A stretch of 32,448 nt of DNA from Shewanella sp. Isolate11 (GTDB taxonomy: Bacteria > Pseudomonadota > Gammaproteobacteria > Enterobacterales > Shewanellaceae): positions 826,025-858,472 of the forward strand of contig NZ_JAKEVF010000002.1 of NCBI RefSeq assembly GCF_022398315.1, read 5' to 3'. The position numbers were made by a program, and so were the translations under genes. Every line of letters begins with the position of its first letter. Within the stretch, counting starts at the first letter, position 1. Below the pieces are notes generated by a model that saw nothing but the letters and a program-made list of their open reading frames with translations, was not told the origin of the DNA and made no database searches. Below are positions 25,997 through 32,448 of the stretch, in pieces.

Positions 25997-26827
25997 TTAT
26001 TTTTGTTTCAACACGCTTGCCATCGAAGGCACTATCGTGACGGGATCGAGTCGCATCTGATACCAATTAATGCGCCAGTCTAAATGTGGGCCGGTCGCCC
26101 GCCCTGTCGCGCCGACTTCAGCCACGGCTTGTCCCTGTTTGACTGTGTCACCCTCTTTGACATACAGCTTGCTTAAATGCAAAAAACTGGAACTCACACC
26201 ATACCCATGATCTATGATCATAGTGCCGCCAGAGTAAAACATATCGGCCACAGAAAGGCTTATCACCCCATCTGCAGGAGCGACCACAATAGTTCCGGTT
26301 TTGGCTGCGACATCGACACCATAATGTGGATTTCCAGGTTTACCGTTATACACTCGCTGACTACCGTACACGCCGGAGATCCTACCGGTTAATGGCCAGA
26401 TAAAATCTTGAGCAAAAGCGGTTTGCTCAGAAAAATGATTTCTTGCTGCTTTTACTTGCTTACTGTCCCTTGCAGCACGTTCTACCGCTTTAGGAGCCGG
26501 CTTCATGATCTTCTTAGCGATACCATTAACTCGATCAATCTTGTATTGCTTCTGAGCAATCGTCAGAGGTTTAATCTGAGTTAAGCCATCGGGATAAACC
26601 AATTTTAGCTGTTGAGTTAGCTCAGCTTCGCGCTCAAAGCCAAAGGCAAATTCCCCTTGAGGAGTCACTTTAATCGGATTGTCATTCAGAAAAACTTGGG
26701 TTCCCGGAGTGGTTTTAGCACGAATCAACGCACCTTGTTCCATCTTGCCCTGCAAAGTGACATCGGCCATCGCCGTGCCACACAAAATCAAACTTAACAG
26801 ACTGCTTAATACTGCTCGTTTTTTCAA
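25997..26827 (-). CDS. M23-family peptidase (LytM-like)
   Basis: The product is 276 residues with a signal peptide (KKRAVLSSLLSLILCGTAMA) and acts in the periplasm. A beta-rich N-terminal region (25-90) is followed by a basic linker and the M23 domain (about 140-265). Metal ligands H168 and D172 are in NPHYGVDVA. The usual HxH is H248-L-D250 in TGPHLDWRINW, so the last histidine is Asp. Many gammaproteobacterial relatives share the HLDW form, as I recall, so it need not be inactive. It likely cuts peptidoglycan cross-links. I take the TTG at 26827 as start because AAAGGAG lies five bases upstream; a GTG two codons earlier overlaps that site. It ends in a hairpin terminator. Confidence 0.88.
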   Translation of the reverse strand: MKKRAVLSSLLSLILCGTAMADVTLQGKMEQGALIRAKTTPGTQVFLNDNPIKVTPQGEFAFGFEREAELTQQLKLVYPDGLTQIKPLTIAQKQYKIDRVNGIAKKIMKPAPKAVERAARDSKQVKAARNHFSEQTAFAQDFIWPLTGRISGVYGSQRVYNGKPGNPHYGVDVAAKTGTIVVAPADGVISLSVADMFYSGGTMIIDHGYGVSSSFLHLSKLYVKEGDTVKQGQAVAEVGATGRATGPHLDWRINWYQMRLDPVTIVPSMASVLKQK

Positions 26828-26861
26828 AACCACTCCTTTGCATTAATAGGGTTTTCTCGGC

Positions 26862-27734
26862 CTAGCCTTTGACTGAAATCGCACCCTTACCAACGCCTTC
26901 ATAGGCGATCACTTTAAATGAGGAATCTGGTGCTTGTTCTACTAAGGTGTTGGCAATAAATTCAGCCAACAGTTCCACAGTCGTATCATGGGGAATGATT
27001 TCACAGCGTTTTTTAGGCATTGCCAGCTGAAAATCGCCCTGCGGCGCAACATAGTGGAAACCGTAATGTGTCTCTTCATTGACTACAGTTTGCGGCGAAA
27101 GCTCAAGCTCGTCGATTTCGACTAAGTCATCGGCAGAACCTAAATAGATATCTTTCCAACGACGGCTCCAATATTCATCCCATTTAGGCGCGGCTACACC
27201 ATTTTCAAATACATTGATCGGGCTGCGATGTCCATGAGCGATGCGTTGGCAATTACCATCGTGTTTCTTTAAACCATGAGAATAATGATAAAACGGCGTG
27301 TCATGCAGCTCGTTACGCAAGGTTAGCGCAATGCCATTGACGTTATCGGGTAAGGCTTCACGCAGGGCTTTTTGCAAGAAGGCGTTAACACTGTCGAAAT
27401 CAATAATTTCGGTAGGCACCAAGGCAAAAGCTTGGGCTGGACAGGCAAGGTGAATATCGCCTTGAAGAGAGTTGAAATCCATCCACACTCGGTCGCCTTG
27501 TTGCTGCCAACGCACCTCAGAACAGGCAGTAGGGATCAATAATCGATGATCGGCGACATTATCTATGGTGTCTTTGATAGTGCGTTTAACTTTGGCAAAA
27601 TCGAGCACCATATTTTGCTCATCCAGGCCACCATCGAGTAACACATCCACTATCCAACTTTCGCCCACCATGCCTCTGATTGGGCACAAATAGGAAAAGT
27701 CGATAACGGTTAAATCTCTAACAAAAAGTTGCAT
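26862..27734 (-). CDS. Duplicated PTPS/QueD-fold protein
   Basis: A 290-residue protein made of two tunnelling-fold halves. The N-half resembles 6-pyruvoyl-tetrahydropterin/6-carboxytetrahydropterin synthase, with MVLDFAKVKRTI (42-53) and ADHRLLIP (61-68). It keeps the DF and D62-H63 elements, but lacks the zinc-binding histidines, having ESW where HGH is expected. The C-half has the zinc set H153 and H167-G-H169 with catalytic-type C162 (HDGNCQRIAHGHRS), then DTTVELLAEFI and IAYEGVGKG with E279, but no DH pair. The two halves thus look complementary and may form one active site together. A pterin or queuosine-precursor role is inferred. AGGAG lies five bases before the ATG, just after a small hairpin. 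Confidence 0.8.
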   Translation of the reverse strand: MQLFVRDLTVIDFSYLCPIRGMVGESWIVDVLLDGGLDEQNMVLDFAKVKRTIKDTIDNVADHRLLIPTACSEVRWQQQGDRVWMDFNSLQGDIHLACPAQAFALVPTEIIDFDSVNAFLQKALREALPDNVNGIALTLRNELHDTPFYHYSHGLKKHDGNCQRIAHGHRSPINVFENGVAAPKWDEYWSRRWKDIYLGSADDLVEIDELELSPQTVVNEETHYGFHYVAPQGDFQLAMPKKRCEIIPHDTTVELLAEFIANTLVEQAPDSSFKVIAYEGVGKGAISVKG

Positions 27735-27745
27735 TTAATCTCCTA

Positions 27746-27764
27746 GGCAGAAGTACAGTCTGCC
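27746..27764 (-). promoter_or_regulatory. Leader hairpin next to the ribosome site of the PTPS-fold gene
   Basis: GGCAGA and TCTGCC form a 6-bp stem with a seven-base loop, ending two bases before the AGGAG ribosome site of the PTPS-fold gene. It could affect translation, but may be chance. Confidence 0.3.
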
Positions 27765-27929
27765 CTATTTCGTCCCATCGGCAACTGGCCAACGGACTAA
27801 AAAACGTTTAAGTGACGATTTCACATCATCTGAGCCATTTTAGCAAGCAATCAAGTCCGGGCGATTAAAAAATCCTAGACGGCTTTTGCCTAAAACAACA
27901 AGGGGATTGGTAAAATTTTTAAGCAACAA

Positions 27930-27952
27930 AAAACGCCCATGAGGGCGTCTTT
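27930..27952 (-). terminator. Terminator after yejK
   Basis: ACGCCC TCAT GGGCGT followed by a run of six T on the minus strand, 26 bp after the yejK stop, is a standard rho-independent terminator. Confidence 0.85.
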
Positions 27953-27973
27953 GTTTGACTCGCCTAAATTTAG

Positions 27974-29005
27974 TTATTGGCCGCCTTTTAAACGACGATC
28001 CAATTGATCTTTTAAGTTTGCAGGCACCCCTTTGATCAGAATCGAATCTGAAATAGGGTCATAGATCACTCGTTCACCAAGATGCTGACCATCGAAACTT
28101 AACGTCACACCACCGCCAGTACCAGAGAACTTCTTCAACTGACGTAAGGTAGGCTTGTCACCTGGAAACTCATCTTCAAGCTCGTATTCGCCGCCGCTGG
28201 CAAAATCGTAGAATGAATCCATACCTGAGTCAGCCAGCTCGTCGGCTAAATCTTTTAGTTGTATATCATTTCCAGTTTCGCAGCGCTCAGTGCAGTAATC
28301 GAACACTTTCTCACGACACTGTTGACGCTCATCTTTAGTCAGTTCGCTACTGGCGACAAAATCTTCAACCGCATTCATCAGCTGTTTATTTTGTACTTTA
28401 GGATTTACCCCTTCGACACAGCCCATAAAATCGAGGAAGAAATCGGCGACCTTGCGACCAGCACGGCCACGAACGAAAGAGATATATTTGAGTGAATCAG
28501 GATCGGCTTGCCACTCAGTCAAATCGATACGCGCAGCCAACTGCACATTATTCAGATCCAAATGGGTATTTTGCGACAGCTCCATATCATCTAATACCGT
28601 CATCGATGATTTGGCATTCAATAAAGAAACAAACAGATAGTCACTGGTCATGTGGGTATAACAAGCCATCAACAGGAAGCCGCCTTGACTAAAATCGTAC
28701 TTAGCCAGTTCTTCTTGCAGTAATTTACCCGCCGCTGCTGAAAATTCCACAAAGCCAAGGTTGCCATTGCGATATTCAGTTAACGAATCTTTAAACTGTG
28801 GATTTGCTTCACCATCATCACCATGGGTACCAAAATGGCCAAAACCTTTACCGGCCTTGGTGGTATAAGTTTGGTGTAGCTCTTCGAGCATGGTTTCTAC
28901 GGCTTGGCTGTTTAATAGTGGTTGCGGACGCAAACGACAGCTCAATTGACCTTCGCCATCTTGAGAAATAGCGTGAATAATTGCTTGTTCGACGTGAATA
29001 CTCAT
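27974..29005 (-). CDS. yejK: Nucleoid-associated protein YejK (NdpA)
   Basis: The product is 343 residues, close to E. coli YejK (335), with the same order of conserved blocks. These include [80 protein letters not shown] and [17 protein letters not shown] at the C-terminus. The protein binds the nucleoid and belongs to the NdpA family; its exact cellular task is unclear. GAGG lies three bases before the ATG, a short spacing. It is divergent from yejL, with a 76-bp shared promoter region, the same arrangement as in many gammaproteobacteria. Confidence 0.95.
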   Translation of the reverse strand: MSIHVEQAIIHAISQDGEGQLSCRLRPQPLLNSQAVETMLEELHQTYTTKAGKGFGHFGTHGDDGEANPQFKDSLTEYRNGNLGFVEFSAAAGKLLQEELAKYDFSQGGFLLMACYTHMTSDYLFVSLLNAKSSMTVLDDMELSQNTHLDLNNVQLAARIDLTEWQADPDSLKYISFVRGRAGRKVADFFLDFMGCVEGVNPKVQNKQLMNAVEDFVASSELTKDERQQCREKVFDYCTERCETGNDIQLKDLADELADSGMDSFYDFASGGEYELEDEFPGDKPTLRQLKKFSGTGGGVTLSFDGQHLGERVIYDPISDSILIKGVPANLKDQLDRRLKGGQ

Positions 29006-29081
29006 AAGCCTCGATAGTGATAATGGTAGAAATCCGCTATTATATGCTGCTATTTCAAATTAAAGTGAAAAAATTTCAAAT

Positions 29082-29297
29082 ATGGCTATTCAATCTAAAT
29101 ATTCTAACGAGCAAGTCGAAGCTATCATCGCTGAAATGCTTGCGGTACTCGATAAACATCAAGCGCCAACCGATCTTGGCCTAATGGTATTGGGTAATTG
29201 TGTGACCGATCTACTGACCCGCCGCGTGCCTGAAGCCGCTCGATGCCAAGTTGCCGAACAGTTTGCCAAAGCCCTAACTCAATCGGTAAAAGCGTAA
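29082..29297 (+). CDS. yejL: YejL family small protein (DUF1414)
   Basis: The product is 71 residues and matches YejL along its length: AIQSKYSNEQVEAIIAEMLA, then LDKHQAPTDLGLMVLGNCVT, and ARCQVAEQFAKALTQSV at the end. It is a small all-helical cytoplasmic protein whose structure is known but whose function is not. The upstream sequence is AT-rich with only a weak ribosome site (AAGTGA, far from the ATG). It lies between yejK (divergent) and yejM (109 bp downstream, same strand), the conserved yejK / yejL / yejM order. Confidence 0.93.
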   Translation: MAIQSKYSNEQVEAIIAEMLAVLDKHQAPTDLGLMVLGNCVTDLLTRRVPEAARCQVAEQFAKALTQSVKA

Positions 29298-29406
29298 GCT
29301 GATTTGTTGTTTACGTCTAAAAATGCTGTTTTTATTCGTAAAAAACTGGCAAAGTCGGTTATAAAATATTTAAAATTAAATGGTTTTCAATCAATAACGG
29401 ATCCCT

Positions 29407-31191
29407 ATGATCGAGCGTAAAAAAGAGATGGGGCGTGATCGCGTCTCTCGTCTAGTCAGTTGGGGGCATTGGTTTGCCTTTTTCAATGGCTTCTTAGCTA
29501 TGATTGTTGGTGTCCGTTATATTCAGACTGTGGGCGCACCAGAGAGTTGGATTGGTTGGGGCTACTTAACCATTAGCACCTTAGGTCATTTTAGTTTTCT
29601 GGCTTTTATCGTCTATCTGGTGGTGTTATTTCCCATCAGCTTGATCTTGCCCTATTCCAAAATCCTCAGAGGTTTAGCGGCCATCGCAGCCACTCTCGGC
29701 CTGTGTATCTTATTGTATGACACCATTATCTATGATGATTACGGCCTGCATTTAAGCCCCTTCGTTTTCGATATAGCTTGGGCAGACTTAAACGCCTTGC
29801 TGCAAGGCACCTCTTATATTGTCACGCCGTTAGGAATACTGATCTTAGAGCTGACGGCAGCGAATTTTCTGTGGAAACGCATCGAAAAAATCCGCAAATC
29901 GAATTATGGCAACAAGGTAGTGTTGTTTATTGGCGCCTGTTTTGTCAGTAGTCACCTAATCCATATTTGGGCCGATGCTGCCGACGTCAGCGAAATTACC
30001 CGTTTGGATGACATCTATCCTTTATCTTATCCTGCCACGGCGCGCACCTTTATGGAGCGTCACGGTATTGAGAAAATGCAATCGGATAATAGGGCGAGTC
30101 ATCTCAAACCCACACTCAACTATCCTATTGCCCCACTACAATGCAGCAGTGATGATAAGCTCAATATCTTATTGATTACTATTGATGGCTTTAGAGCCGA
30201 TATGGTAGATGAACACACCATGCCGTTTTTAAATCAGTATGCCAGCCAACATACCTCGTTTAGCCAGCATCACAGCGGCGGTAACATTAACTCCAGCGGC
30301 ATGTTCTCCTTGCTATACAGCCTACAAGGCAGCTATATCTCGGCCCATGATTTAGATTACCGCTCTCCGGTATTTACTCAAGAGTTGAAGCAACAAGGCT
30401 ATAACTTAGCGCTATTTTCTCCTGATATGCAGGATGTTGTGCCCGGTGCCATTTTCCAAGATCTGCAACAACACACTCAAGATAAAACTGACGGCATTGC
30501 CTCGGCCGATATCCATAGTGTCGACGCCTTTAATACTTGGTATCAAACTCAGCAGCAACCTTGGTTCGCCTTAATCAATTTGCAAAGCCCTGATAGCTAC
30601 GATACTCCCATTGGCTTCTTGGGTATCGAAACGGTAAAACCTAAACAGCCTCTCAAAGCGGCACAAAAGGTTTTGTTTAATCAATATCGTCAATCACTCA
30701 ACTTTATCGATGGCCAACTAGAAAACCTTTTGAGTGAATTGCCAGAGCAAACATTAGTATTAATCACAGGCGTTAGTGGCAAGGTGTTCACTAGTGATAG
30801 CGATCAACAGCGTACCGATTTATCGCCTGCCAATGTTAATGTACCGCTAGTGATCAGCTGGCCAGGGCTGAACAAAAGAAAGTTAATCGACTATCCCACC
30901 AGCCATTACGGAATAGTACCAACCTTAATGACTCAGGCGCTAAACTGTACCAACAATCCGCAAGATTACAGTTCAGGCCACAGTCTGTTACAGCCCAGTA
31001 CCAGCAACTGGACCTATGTCGGTGACAATTTAGTGTTTGGTATTTATCAGCAAGATGAAATCACAGTGATCGACCGTCATGGTAAATACCGTATTTATGA
31101 CAAAGATTACAATAAGCGCTTACGTAAAAAGATCAGTGCACCAGAGTTTATCCAAGTGATGCGTGAAAGCCGCCGATTCTACAATCATTAA
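29407..31191 (+). CDS. yejM: YejM (PbgA/LapC) inner-membrane sulfatase-like LPS regulator
   Basis: The product is 594 residues, close to E. coli YejM (586). Five N-terminal membrane helices (about 15-190) are followed by a periplasmic alkaline-phosphatase/sulfatase-fold domain. This starts with LNILLITIDGFRADMVDEH and carries GNINSSGMFSLLYSLQGSYI at the nucleophile site. In E. coli the protein is essential and tunes LPS amount by restraining the LapB-FtsH breakdown of LpxC. It also binds lipid A and cardiolipin. The membrane part is the essential portion. Later fold marks include NQYRQSLNFIDGQLENLL and LVLITGVSGKVFTS. The ATG has ACGGAT upstream. tRNA-Pro follows 136 bp later on the same strand. 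Confidence 0.95.
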   Translation: MIERKKEMGRDRVSRLVSWGHWFAFFNGFLAMIVGVRYIQTVGAPESWIGWGYLTISTLGHFSFLAFIVYLVVLFPISLILPYSKILRGLAAIAATLGLCILLYDTIIYDDYGLHLSPFVFDIAWADLNALLQGTSYIVTPLGILILELTAANFLWKRIEKIRKSNYGNKVVLFIGACFVSSHLIHIWADAADVSEITRLDDIYPLSYPATARTFMERHGIEKMQSDNRASHLKPTLNYPIAPLQCSSDDKLNILLITIDGFRADMVDEHTMPFLNQYASQHTSFSQHHSGGNINSSGMFSLLYSLQGSYISAHDLDYRSPVFTQELKQQGYNLALFSPDMQDVVPGAIFQDLQQHTQDKTDGIASADIHSVDAFNTWYQTQQQPWFALINLQSPDSYDTPIGFLGIETVKPKQPLKAAQKVLFNQYRQSLNFIDGQLENLLSELPEQTLVLITGVSGKVFTSDSDQQRTDLSPANVNVPLVISWPGLNKRKLIDYPTSHYGIVPTLMTQALNCTNNPQDYSSGHSLLQPSTSNWTYVGDNLVFGIYQQDEITVIDRHGKYRIYDKDYNKRLRKKISAPEFIQVMRESRRFYNH

Positions 31192-31327
31192 GCGGCTAAC
31201 AAGTCTGACGATTAATATCTAAGCAATTAGTAAAGACAACAGCGTTAAACACTTGCACAGGCCTGATTGAGTTGATAAAGTTCGGCCTGTCTTAGCAGAC
31301 CCCAATGTCTTACTGTTAAGCAAAAAT

Positions 31328-31404
31328 CGGTATGTAGCGCAGCCCGGTAGCGCACTGTCATGGGGTGTCAGGGGTCGGAGGTTCGAATCCTCTCATACCG
31401 ACCA
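31328..31404 (+). tRNA. tRNA-Pro (anticodon GGG)
   Basis: A 77-base cloverleaf: acceptor arms CGGTATG / CATACCG, D arm GCGC / GCGC, T arm GGAGG-TTCGAAT-CCTCT, encoded ACCA end. The anticodon loop ATGGGGT (31360-31366) places GGG at 31362-31364, reading CCC. It has the A32-T38 pair known for this tRNA, and it closely matches the E. coli tRNA-Pro(GGG) gene. The gene is intact and lies next to DNA that looks transferred, as tRNA genes used for integration often do. Confidence 0.97.
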
Positions 31405-31415
31405 AATACTTAAAC

Positions 31416-31454
31416 AAAAAAGCCTGTACTTATTAATAAGTTACAGGCTTTTTT
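31416..31454 (+). terminator. Terminator of tRNA-Pro
   Basis: A 13-bp stem (AAAAAAGCCTGTA / TACAGGCTTTTTT) 12 bases after the tRNA ends in a run of T. It is a strong rho-independent terminator that would also work in reverse because of the left A run. Confidence 0.9.
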
Positions 31455-31488
31455 GTGGCCAGTTCTTAATTGTTAAATACTTTAACAT

Positions 31489-31521
31489 GGTCAAACTCCG
31501 GTCAAACTCTGGTCAAACCTA
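31489..31521 (+). repeat. Three tandem 11-bp GGTCAAACTCY repeats
   Basis: GGTCAAACTCC, GGTCAAACTCT and GGTCAAACCTA stand head to tail, about one helical turn apart, with GGTCAAAC identical in all three. They lie 35 bp after the tRNA-Pro terminator. The spacing fits protein-binding arm sites of a tyrosine integrase, or iterons. Confidence 0.7.
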
Positions 31522-31777
31522 CAACGCAAATCAGCTGTTAAAATGCTTACCTTTTAATTACTTTTTGTAATGATTTAAGGGTTCAAGGTGCTTAATATCT
31601 CTTTGTAACAGAATTTCCCCCATTATCTACAGATACTCTCTCCAATAGGATTTTGTGTGGGATCAGATCAATTTCCCCAATTCCTTTTAATCTATTCAAA
31701 CCCATTCAATTCTCCATCCACGCACCTAACTACTCATACGGCCAATAGGGTCGCATCAAGACAATTGAGGAAAGAGT

Positions 31778-32047
31778 ATGAGTCACACATCCTTCAACCT
31801 TCAGCTGAACTGGCTGAGCTGCATTATCAAACAACTCTGTAAAGCTATCGATGAAGAGCTTAACTACGCGAGTGAACAGGAATTTCAATTGATAACTGAG
31901 CGAGAATTTCTGCTAATTTCAGTGCGCAGGTATCTCCGAAGAAATGGTTTAGATGAGGGTACAGCAGAGCTCATGTTGAACTTTTTAGAGGAATGTTTAC
32001 ATAATTCGCCGCCAGCGAACCTAGTTATCCAGGAGGACATTCATTAG
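31778..32047 (+). CDS. Hypothetical protein, likely of an integrated element
   Basis: An 89-residue, mostly helical and acidic protein (about 20 Glu/Asp). No signal peptide or membrane helix is seen. The segment FLLISVRRYLRRNGLDEGTA looks like paired helices, but not a clear helix-turn-helix. The gene has a good ribosome site (GAGGAAAGAG directly before the ATG) and is followed 16 bp later by another gene on the same strand. Arginine is encoded partly by AGG and AGA, unlike the chromosomal genes to the left that mostly use CGN. This and the tRNA junction suggest foreign origin. I do not recognise the family. Confidence 0.65.
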   Translation: MSHTSFNLQLNWLSCIIKQLCKAIDEELNYASEQEFQLITEREFLLISVRRYLRRNGLDEGTAELMLNFLEECLHNSPPANLVIQEDIH

Positions 32048-32063
32048 GAAACAAGGAACAGCA

Positions 32064-32448
32064 ATGAGCGACAAAAAATCACAATTCGTCAGGGTCTATC
32101 AAAGGAAATCAAAGAGCCCATGGACAGACCACAGTACAGTGCTATTACTCGCCGACCACCAAATCGACGATGAAGGCACCATCAAACTGGGGTTTTCTCA
32201 ATACATTTATCAACACAGGGACACCGCTGGGAGAATTTTAGGGATAAGCGTTAGTAAGTCTATCCTAGAAGATTTTCCTGAGTTCACTACTCTATATCTC
32301 GAGGGGATTGAGATGTACATCATCCTCTTATTGTTGAAGGAAGAGATCAGACATTTTTGTGAGCTGTTTAAATCTGAGTTCTTGGATATTTTTGGTCTCT
32401 ACCCTACTGAATATTTTGAACTCGCTGAGCAGCACTGGGCAAATCGAT
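32064..32448 (+). CDS. Hypothetical protein, cut by window end
   Basis: An open frame of 128 complete codons without stop begins MSDKKSQFVRVYQRKSKSPW and continues past the window. AAGGA lies six bases before the ATG, and the gene is 16 bp after the preceding small gene, so the two look like an operon. A central hydrophobic helix-like segment (EGIEMYIILLLLKEEIRHF) is followed by FKSEFLDIFGLYPTEYF. Six of its Arg codons are AGG, AGA or CGA and none is CGT or CGC, unlike the host genes. No family is recognised. It may belong to a genomic island or prophage integrated at tRNA-Pro. Confidence 0.65.
   Translation, partial: MSDKKSQFVRVYQRKSKSPWTDHSTVLLLADHQIDDEGTIKLGFSQYIYQHRDTAGRILGISVSKSILEDFPEFTTLYLEGIEMYIILLLLKEEIRHFCELFKSEFLDIFGLYPTEYFELAEQHWANR

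Larger units (their letters stand above)
31405..31777. other. Junction region after tRNA-Pro
   Basis: This 373-base stretch contains the tRNA terminator, three 11-bp tandem repeats (31489-31521) and then AT-rich DNA without a convincing gene up to the ribosome site of the next gene (31766-31776). A short open frame at 31657-31842 overlaps that gene and lacks a ribosome site. I see no tRNA-end copy that would mark an attachment core inside the window. Confidence 0.5.

Noticed and set aside
26075..26095. M23 peptidase as an inactive protein because HxH reads HLD
   Set aside because: As I recall, the HLDW form is widespread in a gammaproteobacterial subgroup and Asp can bind zinc, so loss of activity is not supported.
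27746..27764. PreQ1 or other riboswitch before the PTPS-fold gene
   Set aside because: The leader contains one small hairpin and none of the conserved loop sequence or pseudoknot of known queuosine-precursor riboswitches.
31489..31521. Possible short CRISPR array
   Set aside because: The units are 11 bp and directly adjacent with no spacers, so they are tandem binding-site-like repeats, not a CRISPR array.

Overview
The window looks like a stretch of chromosome from a marine gammaproteobacterium, most probably Shewanella or a close Alteromonadales relative. The grounds are the yejK / yejL / yejM block, many Shewanella/Vibrio-type small families (DUF2986, DUF3833, DUF2878, YecM, DUF748), moderate GC content, and an intergenic nested inverted repeat of a kind I associate with Shewanella. 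This assignment is by protein resemblance only. No taxonomic marker such as rRNA is present.

Layout. Positions 1-774 hold a small unrecognised gene and a gene-poor stretch with a 90-bp nested inverted repeat. From 775 to 3923 come minus-strand housekeeping and accessory genes: a CHMI-type tautomerase, a VOC protein, a DUF445 membrane protein, a GNAT acetyltransferase with an odd C-terminus, and a ferredoxin-reductase fusion. From 4099 to 8437, plus strand, are a very large AsmA/DUF748-type envelope protein, a membrane-anchored CPFC glutaredoxin-like protein and a lipoprotein. katG (8519-10681) is convergent with the lipoprotein across a strong bidirectional terminator. A DUF2986 protein, a MATE exporter, a voltage-gated potassium channel with a zinc ribbon, an L,D-transpeptidase and YecM follow.

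The centrepiece is 15132-25066: twelve minus-strand genes, mostly overlapping or separated by a few bases. In transcription order they are ECF sigma factor rpoE, zinc/cupin anti-sigma chrR, DUF523-DUF1722 (YbgA-like), photolyase phr, an NTF2-like protein, a short-chain dehydrogenase, an FAD amine-oxidase-like enzyme, DUF1365, a cyclopropane-synthase-like methyltransferase, the membrane protein DUF2878, a chalcone-isomerase-fold secreted protein and lipoprotein DUF3833. A TGATCC / CGTAA promoter-like pair sits directly before rpoE, and its -35 begins with the stop codon of the preceding gene. The block reads as a self-contained photo-oxidative (singlet oxygen) response operon that joins DNA photorepair to membrane-lipid modification. 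By comparison with the Rhodobacter RpoE-ChrR regulon, the lipid product may be a furan or methyl-branched fatty acid. That is an inference, and it is the most interesting proposal here.

Rightwards come a stand-alone LON-domain protein, an M23 peptidase, a duplicated PTPS/QueD-fold protein whose two halves each keep a different part of the active site, and yejK / yejL / yejM (nucleoid-associated protein, small partner, LPS-regulating membrane sulfatase-like protein). Next is a tRNA-Pro(GGG) with its own terminator. Beyond the tRNA lie three 11-bp tandem repeats and two unrecognised genes with AGG/AGA-rich arginine codons, the last cut off by the window end. This looks like the left edge of an integrated element. 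No CRISPR array, rRNA or transposase gene was seen.
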